This document shows positions 9,056-19,700 of a DNA stretch of 64,000 nt, piece after piece (position 1 is the first letter of the stretch; each line of letters starts with the position of its first letter). Origin of the DNA: Burkholderiales bacterium (lineage in GTDB: Bacteria > Pseudomonadota > Gammaproteobacteria > Burkholderiales > SG8-39); the NCBI GenBank assembly GCA_020848075.1, contig JADLAV010000018.1:1-64000 (forward strand), given 5' to 3'. Both the position numbers and the translations under genes were made by a program. The notes beneath the pieces were generated by a model, which did no database searches, was not told the origin of the DNA, and saw only the letters and a program-made list of their open reading frames with translations.

Positions 9056-12000
9056 ATGAAAGGCCTGCCCCGCATCCTCGTGGCGGGAACGGCGCTTGCC
9101 GCACTGCTCGCTGTCGCCTTGCTCGCGCTGCTCGCGCTCGCGCCGGCGCTCGATGCGTCTCCCTGGCGCGAGGCCATCGCTTCCCGCGCCTCCGCGGCGC
9201 TTGGCCGCCAGGTCATCCTCGAGGGTCCTCTCGAGGTGCGGCTCGCGCGAACGGCGGAGGTCCGCATCGGTGGCATCCGCGTGCTCGACCCGCCCGGGTT
9301 CGCGGCGCGCGAGTTTGCGGTCCTGCGCGACGCACACGCGCGGGTCGATGCGTTTGCGCTGCTGCGAGGGCGGCTCGTCTTGCGATCCGTGGAAGCATCC
9401 GCCGCGCGCGTGCGCTTGGAGCGCGCGGCGGACGGCCGCGCGAACTGGACGTTCGGCGAGCCGGCGACGAGCGTGGCGCCGCCGGATGCGGCGGGCGGGC
9501 GCATCGCCGTCGAGATCGCGCGGATCACGCTTCGCGGGCTCACGGTCGATTTTGAAGACGCGCTGTCCGGAACGCACCGCCGCCTCGACCTCGACGAACT
9601 GACGGGCGTCGGCGGCTGGACCGAGCCGATCGCGATCGCCGTGCGCGGAAGGACCGCACGCGGATCGCCCTACGATGCTGCTCTCGCGGGGGGGCCGGCT
9701 CGCCTGCTTGCCGCGAGCGACGCGAGCTGGCCGTTCGCCCTGGACGCCACCGCTGCCGGCGTGCGGCTGCACGCAGCCGGGTCGGTCACGGCGGGCGCAC
9801 GCAGTGCCGAGTTCGAGATCGGCGCGGGCGCTGACAATTTCGAAGACATCGAGCAGTTGCTCGGCACAAAGCTTCCAAAGTTGGGGGCCGCCGCGATTTC
9901 CGGGCAGGTCGCGGTCCGATCCGGTGCGATCGAGCTGGCGGGTCTGCGCGGCGTGGTGGGCGACTCCGTGCTCGCGGGGCATGTCGGGATCGATACGAGC
10001 GGTGCGCGGGTGCGCGCGACGGGTGATCTCGCGATCGCCGAACTCGACCTTCGCCCCTTCATGGGCGACCCGGCGGCCGAACCGCGCCGCGCGCCGAGCT
10101 ACGAGGACCTCGCCGACAATGCGACGCCGTTGCGCGGACTCGTGCCGTTCGATCTCGCACTCGCGCTGCGGGTGGGTCGGCTCGCTGGCGTCGCCTTCGA
10201 GGTGCGCGACGCGACGCTCGAGGTCACCGCCGACGAGTCCGGCGTGCGCGCCCCGATGGCCGCGACCGTGGCAGGCATCCCATTCACGGGGTATGCCCGG
10301 CTCGACACGGGCGGTGCGACGCCCGCATTCGCGCTCGAGGTCGGCGCGCGCGACACGCGGCTTGGCGAACGCGCCCTGGAGGTGGTCGGCCTGGAAGGAG
10401 TCGAGGGGGGGCTCGAGCGCGTGGCATTCCGGGCAGGCGGCCGTGGTGAGACAGTCGGCGCAGTCGTGCGGGATCTCTCGGCGCGGCTCGAGCTCGAGAA
10501 GGCGCGGCTCTCGTACGGCCACTTCGCGGGCGGGCGAGCGATCGGCCTCGCGCTCGACGCGCTCGTGCTCGAAGCGGCGCACGGCGAGCGCTTGCGCGGC
10601 TCCGCGCGAGGCATGCTGCTCGGGAAGCGCGTGTCGTTCACGCTCCGCGGCCGCGAGCTTTCACGGATCCTCCGCGATGGCGTGCTCCCGGTCGAGCTCG
10701 CCATCGCCGGCGCCGGCGTGAAGGCGCGCATCGAGGGCGGGGTCGAGCGGTCCGACGTCGGTCGTGGCGCCGGGCTCAAGTTCCACGTTGCCGCGACGGG
10801 CTCGGGCGATATCGCCGAGTGGCTCGGCTTCGCGCCGCAGTCGCGGCTCCCAGTGGTGCTCCGCGGCGAGGCCCGGCGCGAGCCGGGGGGATGGCATCTT
10901 CGCGACACCCGCATCGAGATCGGGCGGAGCGTCGTCATCGCGGACGCGCGTCGCGCCGTCGTGGGCGGGCGAACCCTGACCTTCGTCAAGATCACGAGTC
11001 CCTTGCTCGACCTTGCCGAACTCGCCACCCTGAAGCCGCCGGTCGGTCGGGCGTCGCAGGGGGCACGAGAGCTCGCGTTGGACGTCCCGCTCCTGCCGCA
11101 GAGCATCGAGCTTGCCGACGCGGACATCGACCTCGCAATCGAACGCATCGTCCTGCGCCGCACGGAGTTGACCGGCGTCGGCTTCGATGCCCGGATCCGC
11201 GACGGATACCTCCCGCCTGCCCCGTTCAGGGCGAGCGTCGCCGCGGTCCGGTTCGATGGGACGCTCGGGATCGACCTGCGGAGCGACGCGCCGGAAGTCG
11301 TGGTGGAGCTCTCTGCGGTCAAGGTCGATGTCGGCGCCCTGCTGCGCGCGCTCGCCGTGGCCGAGAACATCGACGCCCACGCCGACGTGCTGCACTTCAG
11401 GCTCGCGGGGCGCGGCGGCAGCCTTGACGAGCTGGCCGAACATTCGTCGTTCGCCGCGCGGATGGCCGGCGGCGACTTCGCCCTGCGCGGCCCCGCGGGC
11501 AAGACCTTCGCGCGCATCGAGGTCCGGGAGGGCGTCGTCGCGGCGGCGCCGGGACAGCCGGTCGACGCACGCCTCGAGGGCGCCATCGAGGGGACGGACG
11601 TCGCAGTCCAGCTCACCACCGGCGCGCTTGCAGACTTCGCGCGGGATGCGCGCCGCGTGCCTCTCGCCGTCGCTGCGCGTGCGGCAGGCGCGACGCTCCG
11701 CATCGAAGGCGAGGCCGGGCTGCCGTTGGGGCGCAGCGGGCAGCTCGCGATCGCCCTCGCCGGCGAGCGGCTCGATTCGTTGAGCGGCCTCGCGCGCGTC
11801 GAACTTCCACCCTGGGGACCCTGGTCGCTCGCGGGGCCGATCACGATGACTGCGACGGCCTATGAGGTGCCGCGGCTCGCGCTCAGCATCGGCACGAGCC
11901 AGCTGACCGGACGCGGCACGCTCGATCTCGGCGGGGCGCGGCCGCGGCTCGACGTGCGTGTCGAGGCGGCGCGCCTCCAGCTCGACGACTTTCCGTTTTC

Positions 12001-12940
12001 CCGGCAGGCGGACGCGGGCCCCGCCGCGTCGATGTCGGCCGAAAGCCTGCGCGGCTACGCATCGCGCGCGACGACACGGACGCAGCGCGTACTGGACGCC
12101 GCGTTCCTCCGCCGCTTCGATGCCTTCCTCGACGTGAAGGTGAAGGAGCTGTTCTCCGGCGCCGACCGGCTCGCCGACGGCACGCTGCGCGCGCAGCTCG
12201 TCGAGGGTGAGCTCTACCTCGGTCCGGCCGAGGTGAATGTCCTCGGTGGGACGGCGAAGCTTGCGGCCGCGTACGACCCGAGCGAAGGCGGGATCAAGCT
12301 CGCCCTGGGCGCGTACATCGAGCACTTCGACTACGCGATCCTCGCGCGCCGCCGCTGGCCGGACTCGGACGTCTCAGGGCTGATCAGCATGAACCTCGAG
12401 CTCACCAGCACGGCCCGGTCGTTGAACATGGTGCTGGCATCGGCAAGCGGACGCATCGACATCGCCGTAGCACCGCAGAACCTGGGCGCACGACAGGTCG
12501 ACCTCTGGGTCGTCAACCTGTTCCGCACCCTCCTCCCGGTCCTGGATCACGCACCCGCGTCCGTGGTCAATTGCATCGTCGGCCGCTTCGACCTCGTGGA
12601 CGGCAAGCTCACCGAGGACCTCATGGTCATCGACACGAGCCGCATCCGGGTCTGGGGCACGGGCGGGATCGACTTCCGCACGGAGAAGATCGACTTCCGC
12701 TTCCGGCCCCGCACCAAGCGCCTGCAGCCCTTGAGCCTCGAGACGCCGGTTCGCGTCACGGGCACGCTCACCGACTTCAGCGTCGGCGTATCCCCGGAGG
12801 ATGTGTTCGCCGCGATCGCGCGGTTCTTCACCTCGGTGATCGTGGTGCCGCTGCAAACGCTCTTTCGTGGTCCGATCCCGGTCGACGGGTCGGACGTATG
12901 CACCGATCCGCTGCGGCTGATCGAGACCGGGCCGCGCTGA
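9056..12940 (+). CDS. AsmA-family membrane-anchored protein
   Basis: A 1294-residue protein with one N-terminal membrane segment (about residues 7-30, rich in Leu and Ala), followed by an AsmA N-terminal region (ALGRQVILEGPLEVRL) and a very long b-rich periplasmic body. The AsmA C-terminal domain lies in the last 250 residues, with GRIDIAVAPQNLGARQVDLW and DGKLTEDLMVIDTSRIRVWG. AsmA-like proteins span the envelope and are thought to carry phospholipids toward the outer membrane. The length is nearer to YhjG/YicH-like members than to E. coli AsmA (617 residues). It appears to be a single-gene unit. Confidence 0.8.
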   Translation: MKGLPRILVAGTALAALLAVALLALLALAPALDASPWREAIASRASAALGRQVILEGPLEVRLARTAEVRIGGIRVLDPPGFAAREFAVLRDAHARVDAFALLRGRLVLRSVEASAARVRLERAADGRANWTFGEPATSVAPPDAAGGRIAVEIARITLRGLTVDFEDALSGTHRRLDLDELTGVGGWTEPIAIAVRGRTARGSPYDAALAGGPARLLAASDASWPFALDATAAGVRLHAAGSVTAGARSAEFEIGAGADNFEDIEQLLGTKLPKLGAAAISGQVAVRSGAIELAGLRGVVGDSVLAGHVGIDTSGARVRATGDLAIAELDLRPFMGDPAAEPRRAPSYEDLADNATPLRGLVPFDLALALRVGRLAGVAFEVRDATLEVTADESGVRAPMAATVAGIPFTGYARLDTGGATPAFALEVGARDTRLGERALEVVGLEGVEGGLERVAFRAGGRGETVGAVVRDLSARLELEKARLSYGHFAGGRAIGLALDALVLEAAHGERLRGSARGMLLGKRVSFTLRGRELSRILRDGVLPVELAIAGAGVKARIEGGVERSDVGRGAGLKFHVAATGSGDIAEWLGFAPQSRLPVVLRGEARREPGGWHLRDTRIEIGRSVVIADARRAVVGGRTLTFVKITSPLLDLAELATLKPPVGRASQGARELALDVPLLPQSIELADADIDLAIERIVLRRTELTGVGFDARIRDGYLPPAPFRASVAAVRFDGTLGIDLRSDAPEVVVELSAVKVDVGALLRALAVAENIDAHADVLHFRLAGRGGSLDELAEHSSFAARMAGGDFALRGPAGKTFARIEVREGVVAAAPGQPVDARLEGAIEGTDVAVQLTTGALADFARDARRVPLAVAARAAGATLRIEGEAGLPLGRSGQLAIALAGERLDSLSGLARVELPPWGPWSLAGPITMTATAYEVPRLALSIGTSQLTGRGTLDLGGARPRLDVRVEAARLQLDDFPFSRQADAGPAASMSAESLRGYASRATTRTQRVLDAAFLRRFDAFLDVKVKELFSGADRLADGTLRAQLVEGELYLGPAEVNVLGGTAKLAAAYDPSEGGIKLALGAYIEHFDYAILARRRWPDSDVSGLISMNLELTSTARSLNMVLASASGRIDIAVAPQNLGARQVDLWVVNLFRTLLPVLDHAPASVVNCIVGRFDLVDGKLTEDLMVIDTSRIRVWGTGGIDFRTEKIDFRFRPRTKRLQPLSLETPVRVTGTLTDFSVGVSPEDVFAAIARFFTSVIVVPLQTLFRGPIPVDGSDVCTDPLRLIETGPR

Positions 12941-13096
12941 GCCGCCAGCAGCGGCCGAGTGCCATCGCGGCGCGGACTGCGATCCCCGGGAGGAGGACCC
13001 CGAGGGCGATCACGGGTAGCGTCCGTCGGATACCGGCGAGGCGGAAACTGGCTTATGCTTGCGCTGCCGCGCCCGCCGCTCGAGGAGGCATCCCGC

Positions 13097-13906
13097 ATGT
13101 ACGATCGAATCCTGGTCCCCGTCGATGGATCCGCTTTTTCCGAAGAAGTGGTGCCGCACGCGCTCGGCATGGTCCGAGCCACCGGCGCCGCGCTGTCGCT
13201 GTTGCAGGTGGTGGATCGGGAAGACGAACGGGCCGAGGCCACGCGCTACGTTGGAGCGCTTGCGACCGAACTGGGGGCCGAAGGGCGCGCGGTCCTCGCC
13301 CGCGGCGACCTCGCCGACACGATCCTCGCCGAGGCGCGGCGCGTGCCGCGCACGCTGATCGCGATGACCTCGCACGGCCGCAGCGGGCTGATGGAAGCGA
13401 TGATGGGCAGCGTGGCGATGCGCATCGTGCGCACGAGCGGAGACCCGATCGTCCTCTATCGGCCGCGCGGCGCGGCGGTCGAGGAGCGACGGCAGGCAGT
13501 GAAGATCAGCAGCGTCGTGCTGCCGCTCGACGGCACGCCGACCTCGGAGGAGATGGCATCGCAGGCCGCCGGCATGGCGCAATGGCTCGGCGCCGACCTC
13601 AGCCTCGTCCAGGCGATCACGCTCGACGGCACGCCTGCCGGCATTCCGGCGGGCGACGTGATGGAATCCTCCTACGTCCGCAGCCGCGCCGAGGACTATC
13701 GCAAGCGCTACGGCGTGCGCGCCAACTGGGAAGTGCTGCACGGTGATCCGGCCGACGCGATCGCGCGCTACCTGAACGAGCGCCGGGACGTGCTGCTCGC
13801 GATGGCGACGCATGCGCGGCGTCCCCTCGAGGCGGCGATCCTCGGCAGCGTTACCGCGGGCTGCCTGCGGAAGTGCGGCGTGCCGATCGTCACCCGCCTG
13901 CCGTGA
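13097..13906 (+). CDS. Universal stress protein with two tandem USP domains
   Basis: A 269-residue cytoplasmic protein made of two USP domains. The first runs from the start (MYDRILVPVDGS) to about residue 135 and ends with SHGRSGLMEAMMGS and PIVLYRP. The second starts at VKISSVVLPLDGTPTSEE and ends with THARRPLEAAILGS and PIVTRLP. The GxxG...GS loop of the first half is the usual ATP-binding signature; the second is weaker. The start was chosen because GAGGAGG (13082-13088) lies just before this ATG and the domain begins immediately. Tandem USPs usually respond to energy or oxygen stress, but no regulatory site is clear here. Confidence 0.88.
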   Translation: MYDRILVPVDGSAFSEEVVPHALGMVRATGAALSLLQVVDREDERAEATRYVGALATELGAEGRAVLARGDLADTILAEARRVPRTLIAMTSHGRSGLMEAMMGSVAMRIVRTSGDPIVLYRPRGAAVEERRQAVKISSVVLPLDGTPTSEEMASQAAGMAQWLGADLSLVQAITLDGTPAGIPAGDVMESSYVRSRAEDYRKRYGVRANWEVLHGDPADAIARYLNERRDVLLAMATHARRPLEAAILGSVTAGCLRKCGVPIVTRLP

Positions 13907-13969
13907 GCCGGCGGGCTCGACGCCTTGGCGCTGCGGCGATGAGTTGCATGCGCTGGCGTTTTGCAGGGC

Positions 13970-14860
13970 ATGGATGACGGCACGAGCCAGGTCGAGAGCA
14001 TCGTCGGCGCAGGCTGGTCGGGCGGCATCGACGCCGCGCTCGCGGACCGCGCGACCGCCGCGCTCGAGGCTGGCAGCGTGCTGCGGCTGCCGCTGCCATT
14101 CGTCCTCGAGCCCGGCGAGACGCGGATCGTGCGCGACCACGTGCTGGCGGGCCACCGCAAGAACGTGAGCCTCGGCCCACGGGCGCAGAACGTGAAGGGC
14201 GCAGTCGAGGACGCGGGGCTGCGCCGCGTCCTTGCCTCTGCATGCGGACGCTATCAGCGGCAGACCGCGGAGCTCGCGCAGCGGCTCTTTCCCGCCTATC
14301 TCGCTGCACTGGAGATCGGCCGCACCAGTTTCCGGCCGGCCGAGGTGGCCGGACGCGTCCAGCAGAGCCCGCGCAAGGACGACACGCGGCTGCACATCGA
14401 CGCGTTCCCTGCCACGCCGGTGCACGGGCGGCGGGTGCTGCGCTTCTTCACCAACGTCAATCCGGATGGCGTGGCGCGCCACTGGCAGGTCGGCGAACCG
14501 TTCGAGCAGCTGGCTGCGACCTTCCTGCCGCGGGTGCCGCGGTACTCGATGGCCGTCGCGCTCGCGCTGGCGGCGCTGCGCGTGACGAAGTCGGTGCGCA
14601 GCGAATACGACCATTGCATGCGCCACATCCACGACATCATGAAGTGCGACACCGCGTACCAGCGCGCGGCGGCGCGCCAGGACGTGCACTTCGCCGCCGG
14701 CGAGACCTGGATCGTGTTCAGCGATCAGGTCGTGCACGCGGTGCTCTCCGGCCGCTGCATGTTCGAGCAGACGATCTACCTGCCGGTGACCGCGCAGCGC
14801 TTTCCCGTACGCTCGCCGCTGCGTGTGCTCGAGCGCCTGACCGGTCGCGCGCTGGCCTGA
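13970..14860 (+). CDS. kdoO: Kdo 3-hydroxylase (KdoO family)
   Basis: A 296-residue member of the Fe(II)/2-oxoglutarate dioxygenase family that hydroxylates the Kdo sugar of lipopolysaccharide, as described in Burkholderia and Yersinia. The iron-binding triad is visible as H142 and D144 in TRLHIDAFP and H256 in DQVVHAVLSGR. DUF2843-like sequence such as RFFTNVNPDGVARHW lies between them. The enzyme probably works at the inner membrane during lipid A-core assembly. I chose the ATG at 13970; a TTG three codons upstream is possible. The gene stands alone, with a repeat element between it and the lanthipeptide locus. Confidence 0.8.
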   Translation: MDDGTSQVESIVGAGWSGGIDAALADRATAALEAGSVLRLPLPFVLEPGETRIVRDHVLAGHRKNVSLGPRAQNVKGAVEDAGLRRVLASACGRYQRQTAELAQRLFPAYLAALEIGRTSFRPAEVAGRVQQSPRKDDTRLHIDAFPATPVHGRRVLRFFTNVNPDGVARHWQVGEPFEQLAATFLPRVPRYSMAVALALAALRVTKSVRSEYDHCMRHIHDIMKCDTAYQRAAARQDVHFAAGETWIVFSDQVVHAVLSGRCMFEQTIYLPVTAQRFPVRSPLRVLERLTGRALA

Positions 14861-14909
14861 AGGCGCGTGACCCCGCAGGGAAGCGATTGATCGCGACCAG
14901 AGTGACGAA

Positions 14910-15026
14910 TTAAGAAAGGCTTGATTCAGTAATCCCCGCGGAAGCGGGGATCCGGCAAGTCGTTGAATGAGCCCGAACTGGATTCCGCTTGCGCGGGAAT
15001 GACGGGGTTCTTCAGAGCTTCCTTAA
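14910..15026. repeat. MITE/REPIN-like element with two inverted hairpins
   Basis: A 117-bp stretch bounded by imperfect inverted ends (TTAAGAAAGGCTTGA at 14910-14924 and TCAGAGCTTCCTTAA at 15012-15026). Inside are two REP-type hairpins in opposite orientation. One is a perfect 8-bp stem, ATCCCCGC-GGAA-GCGGGGAT (14932-14951). The other is an imperfect stem, ATTCCGC-TTGC-GCGGGAAT (14982-15000). Such paired units are typical of dispersed REPIN/MITE elements in betaproteobacteria. It lies at the 3' border of the lanthipeptide locus, where it could also act as a bidirectional terminator. Confidence 0.65.
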
Positions 15027-15079
15027 TCTCTTCGCATGCTCGATGCCGAAGGGAGCCGGCGGGCAGCTCGACGGCGCCG

Positions 15080-16771
15080 TCATTTGATGCGCTCGATCCG
15101 GCCGCCGTCGAAGCGGAAAACGATGTCGGCACGCGCGGCCGCCTCGGCGCGATGGGTCGAGAAAACGATGGTGCACCCGGATTGGCGGCGGTAGGCCGCG
15201 AGACCGTCGAGCACCGCCATTTCCTTTGCCGGATCCAGCGACGAAGTAGCCTCGTCCAGCAGCAGCAATGGCGCATTGCGCACCAGCGCACGCGCAAGCG
15301 TCAGCCGCTGCCGCTGCCCGCCCGACAGCAACGCCCCGCCTTCGCCGATCGGCTCATCGCCGGCGAGGTGAGGCAGTTCGCCCCCGATGTCCAGCGCCGC
15401 AGCGCGCAGAGCCGCCGCGATCTCCTGGGGGCTCGCGTCCAGGCGTCCCAGCCTGACGTTCTCGACGATCGAGGCATTGAACAGCAGCGGAGTCTGGGTC
15501 ACAAGGGCAAGGTGATGACGCCACGAATCGGCGGCAAATGTCTTGAGGTCACGCCCGTTGACGAGGACACAACCACTGTCCGGGTCCAGGAACCGCGTGA
15601 GCACGTAAAGAAAGGACGTCTTGCCCGAACCGGAGGGGCCGACCAGCGCGACGAAGCTGTTCCTCGGCAGCACCGCCGACACGCACTGGAGAACGTCAAT
15701 GCCCGGCGAATACGCCACGCTGACACCCCGCACCTCGATGTCGCCGAGCGCGCCGTCGAATTTTTCCGTTCCGTCGCGCGTCTGCGCCTCCGTCCGCAGA
15801 AACCCCTGCACCCGCTCCAGCGCGCCTGCCGCGATCGCCAGCTCCCCGTAATAGTCTGCGATGGTGACGAACGGCGCGATCAGCCCTGCGACGATGGTGA
15901 GGAACGCGACCAGCGCGCCGACCGTCATCTCGCCGCGGAAGATCAGCAGGACGCCGAGCGCGAGGACGGCGATGCGGATGCCCTGAAACACGAGCTGCGT
16001 GCCGGCCGTCAGCGTTGCTTCGACGCGCGCGACCCGAATGCTCAACTGCATCATGCGGCCGAGGATTGCGGCGACGGCGTTCTCCGCCCAGTTGCGGAGG
16101 CCGAACGAAACGATGATCGCGTGATTGGCGAGATGCTCGCTCGCCGTTGCCGACAGGTCGCCCATGCAATCCTGCAACGATCGGCTGCTAGCGCGCAGCC
16201 GACGGCTCGTCGTCAGGTACATGACGCTGAAGATCGGCGCCCCGATGCCGAGCGCCAAAAATGCCAGCAGGCCATTGAGGTAGACCGCGTAGGCGCTCAT
16301 GACGAGCAGCGTAGTCGTCTCGAAGATCAACGCGGGCAGCGTCCTTTCGATGACGCCATGCATGTGATCGACATCGTTGGTGATCCGCGACAGCAGATCG
16401 CCGCTCCGCTCCCGATCGAGGAAGCGCGGCGGCAGGGAGCAGTATTTCTCGACGCAGCGCTGGCGCAGCTCGACCAGCACCTGCGCCGCCATCGCGCCGG
16501 CGATGACGATCCGCCGGTAGGTCGCCAGACCGCCGCCGAGGACGACGACCGCGGGCAGAACGACCCATAACACCAAACCCCGGGCATCGCGCTGCGGAAT
16601 GACGTCGTCGATCAGGTATTGCATCGCCCAGGGCACGACGAGTGCGCTCGCGGCCGCGAGGAGCAGGTACGCGAGCACCTCGATGCCGCGCCACACATGC
16701 GGTCGCAGCAGAGGCAACAACTGCAGCAGCGGGTGACGGAGCGCGCCCCGGCTCCGGACGGTCTCAGCCAT
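15080..16771 (-). CDS. ABC exporter with fused membrane and ATPase domains, lanthipeptide locus
   Basis: A 563-residue half-transporter. Six membrane segments occupy about residues 25-300. The nucleotide-binding domain follows, with Walker A GPSGSGKTS, signature LSGGQRQR and Walker B LLLLDEATSS. There is no N-terminal C39 peptidase domain, so it cannot itself cut the leader peptide. It would export the modified peptide, as LanT-type transporters without a protease domain do. Its ATG overlaps the 3' end of lanB by eight bases (16764-16771), so it is the last gene of the transcript. It ends just before the REPIN-like repeat. Confidence 0.85.
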   Translation of the reverse strand: MAETVRSRGALRHPLLQLLPLLRPHVWRGIEVLAYLLLAAASALVVPWAMQYLIDDVIPQRDARGLVLWVVLPAVVVLGGGLATYRRIVIAGAMAAQVLVELRQRCVEKYCSLPPRFLDRERSGDLLSRITNDVDHMHGVIERTLPALIFETTTLLVMSAYAVYLNGLLAFLALGIGAPIFSVMYLTTSRRLRASSRSLQDCMGDLSATASEHLANHAIIVSFGLRNWAENAVAAILGRMMQLSIRVARVEATLTAGTQLVFQGIRIAVLALGVLLIFRGEMTVGALVAFLTIVAGLIAPFVTIADYYGELAIAAGALERVQGFLRTEAQTRDGTEKFDGALGDIEVRGVSVAYSPGIDVLQCVSAVLPRNSFVALVGPSGSGKTSFLYVLTRFLDPDSGCVLVNGRDLKTFAADSWRHHLALVTQTPLLFNASIVENVRLGRLDASPQEIAAALRAAALDIGGELPHLAGDEPIGEGGALLSGGQRQRLTLARALVRNAPLLLLDEATSSLDPAKEMAVLDGLAAYRRQSGCTIVFSTHRAEAAARADIVFRFDGGRIERIK

Positions 16772-19700
16772 CGCGACGATCCGTCCGGACCAGGCTGCGG
16801 TAGAGCGCAGCCAGCAAATCGTAGAGCACGTACTCCTGGGCGCGCTGCGCCGACCGCAACATGCGATTGACGGTCATGTGCAAATAGCTCTCCAGGACCT
16901 CACCGACCGATAGATCGTCCAGCGCACCGGGAGCGGCGATGGCGCGAGCGAGGGGGAGAAGCGCAGCGGATCGCCGCCGCAGCGCCATGGCGCCGGCATG
17001 AAGAACATGGCCAGCCGCGGGGTCGGCTCGCAGCAGTGCCAGAAGCTCGGCCGATTCACGGCGCAGCTTTGCGCCGATCTGCTTGCGCAACCGGCTGTCG
17101 ACCTCCAGCTCGCGGGCAAACCGGTCGCGCAGTCTCGAAACCAGGTCGACGCGCGCGTCCATGGCGAGCGAGAAATCGGTGAGCAGGCGGTCGAGCGCCA
17201 ACAATGCGAGTCGCCACCTCGCATCTTGGCCCCGGTCGCCGTGGTAGCGGGCCACGATTTCAGCGGCAGCCACGCTGTCCCGGTAGAACAGCTCTTCGGC
17301 AAGCTCCATGCCGGCGATCCCGCCGTAGCGCTCGATCTCCCGTTCGTAGGTGGCGAGCTCGACGCGGTGCAGATGACCCGATGCCAGCCACGAGGCAGCT
17401 TCGACATTCACGCCTGCGAGCATCCCCGCAAGGGCGGCCGGCGTTCCTTGCACGCGCCAGCGCAGGTGGTGCTCGGGATCGGCATAGCGGACGAAGAACC
17501 AGCGGCTCGCCACGCCGTCTTCGAGCGCCCGCTGGGAGAGGGGCAGCACCAGCCGGCGCAAGATATGGTCGCCGCTCGCCTCGCCGCAGTAGAGCTTCGC
17601 GTACAACCAGTCGCTGCCGGGAGGGAAACTGCGCCGGGCCCGCTCCAGCGGACGGCGCGTTCCCGAGCCTGCGCTGTCCGCCGATGGCGCGGGTGAAGCC
17701 CGACAAATGAACGGCACCACCAATTCGTGGCAGTAACGCCCGTCAGGACCGTGTGCAGGGAAACGATCGGGTGCCGACAGCCATTCGACCAGCACCAGGG
17801 TCCAGCGGCTCTCGACGAGCAGGCTGTCGACGCAATAGGCGTTATCCAGATCGAGCAGCAAATCATTGTCGCCATCGACGAGCACGACGTGTCGCGGAAT
17901 TCGGCGGCGCCGGCGCCACGCGTGGAATCGGACCGTCCGCTCCGCCCCGCGCAGGGCGGCGATGGGCTTCAGTTCCTCGCCCGTCACTCGCCAGCGCGCT
18001 CGCGCCAGGATGAGACGACCGGCCGTGACGCGCGGCAGGAAGGGCGCATCCTCGAGCGGTCCCCAGTCCCACCCGAGAGAAGCGATGACGCCCTGTCCCT
18101 GCAAGGCGGCGAGAAACCGGTATACGCCGGGATTCTTCGGGTGAGCGATGTTGTGGGCATTGGACAGTCGCGGCACGATCTCCCGCGCCAGGCTCGCCGA
18201 GCGCAAGACGATCCTGCCGCCACGCAGGGCCACGCGCAGATCGCCGATCGGGATCTGCTGCGACGCCGGCGCGCCGGAGCGCCCCAGATAGGGGATCTCG
18301 TGGGTGCGCAGCAGCGGACGCGAGAGAACGTTGCCGACGCGATCCTCCGGCTGGCAGACGATCTCGGCAAAAATGGCGTCCGGTCGGAGCGCCTCTTCCT
18401 GTCGCAGGTGGCCGATCAGCGCCGCCATCAGTTCCTTGTCGGCGTGGCAGAAGCGGCCCAGCAACTGGGCGCCGGACGGCCCGACAACGGAATTCACGAC
18501 GATCTGGTAGCTGCCGGTCTCGATCGCCTGCCGGTCGCCGACGAGCGAACACAGAATGGCCAGAGCATCGGGCAGCGGGCGCCGGTTGCGGGCCTCCAGG
18601 CGCTCGAGATCCGACGCATCCAGCGCCAGCACGGTTTCGCCCGAACTCCAGCACTCCTGGCATCTGCGCAGCAGGAAACCATGCCGATCCGTCCATGGTC
18701 GGCTGGCCGGCGCTCCAGTCGCCGGGAAATCCAGATCCGCGATCAGGCGCTCCGCTTCGGAAGCGAGGGATCGACCAGCACCGAAGCCGACGCCCAGTTC
18801 TTCGTCGAGCGCTTCCATGAGATCGACTTCCCTGCCCTCGTAGCGCGCCTCGAATGCCTTGGCGAACTCGGCCAGGCGGCCTTGGCGCGGTTCCGTGATT
18901 CGGTGCAGCAGATGAATCGCCTTGATCAGGTCGGCGATCACCGCGCCGCCGAGTGTCGCCTGCGGCGTCGGCCGGATCACGTCGACCTGGAAGAGATGCG
19001 CTTCATCCGGCTGCACGGGCAGTGCGCTCAGCTGCTCGGCGATCGCTCGGTACCTGTCGACCGCGCCGGTCGGCGTTCCGTCATCGGCCTCGCGCAGGGC
19101 CTCGCGGACCCGCCCGAGCACGCCGGCGATTCGGCCCAGCCCGCCGCCCCGGCCGGCTTTCCGCAACCAGTCGTCCATCGCCTCCTCGCCCGTGACGATC
19201 GGTGCCAGGTCGGAGACCAGGATGCGGCAGTCCGCCAAGGCGCCGACGAAACCGGTCGCGTCGGCTGCGGTCACGCCGGGCCCGATGAGCAACTCGGCCA
19301 GCTCGGCGATCGATGCGCGTTCATTGGCCGCGGCGAGAACCGTATCCAGCGCTGCGGATCGGTCGACCGCGACGAGGTGGTAGCGCCGCGTCTTGCCGTT
19401 AACCTGCCATTCCACGTAGCGGTACTGAGCGCCGGCCGGATACAGGCTGTTGTTTGGGCGATAGCGCAGGAGCGGGCGCATGGTTGCGTCCGACTCGACG
19501 GCCGCCGCCAACCCTGCCAGGTACTCGAGATCCAGTCGGGTTCTGCGCCGGTACGGTTCGCCCGGTGCCAGGGTCAGCTGGGTGCGATCGCCAACCCGGC
19601 CCAACGAATGCGTCGCGAACAGGCCGAAGGGCGTGGATCGCGTGGCCATGCGTGTCAGGTAGCGCGACAGGGAGACCGCGAGTCCATCGCTTTCCGCCGA

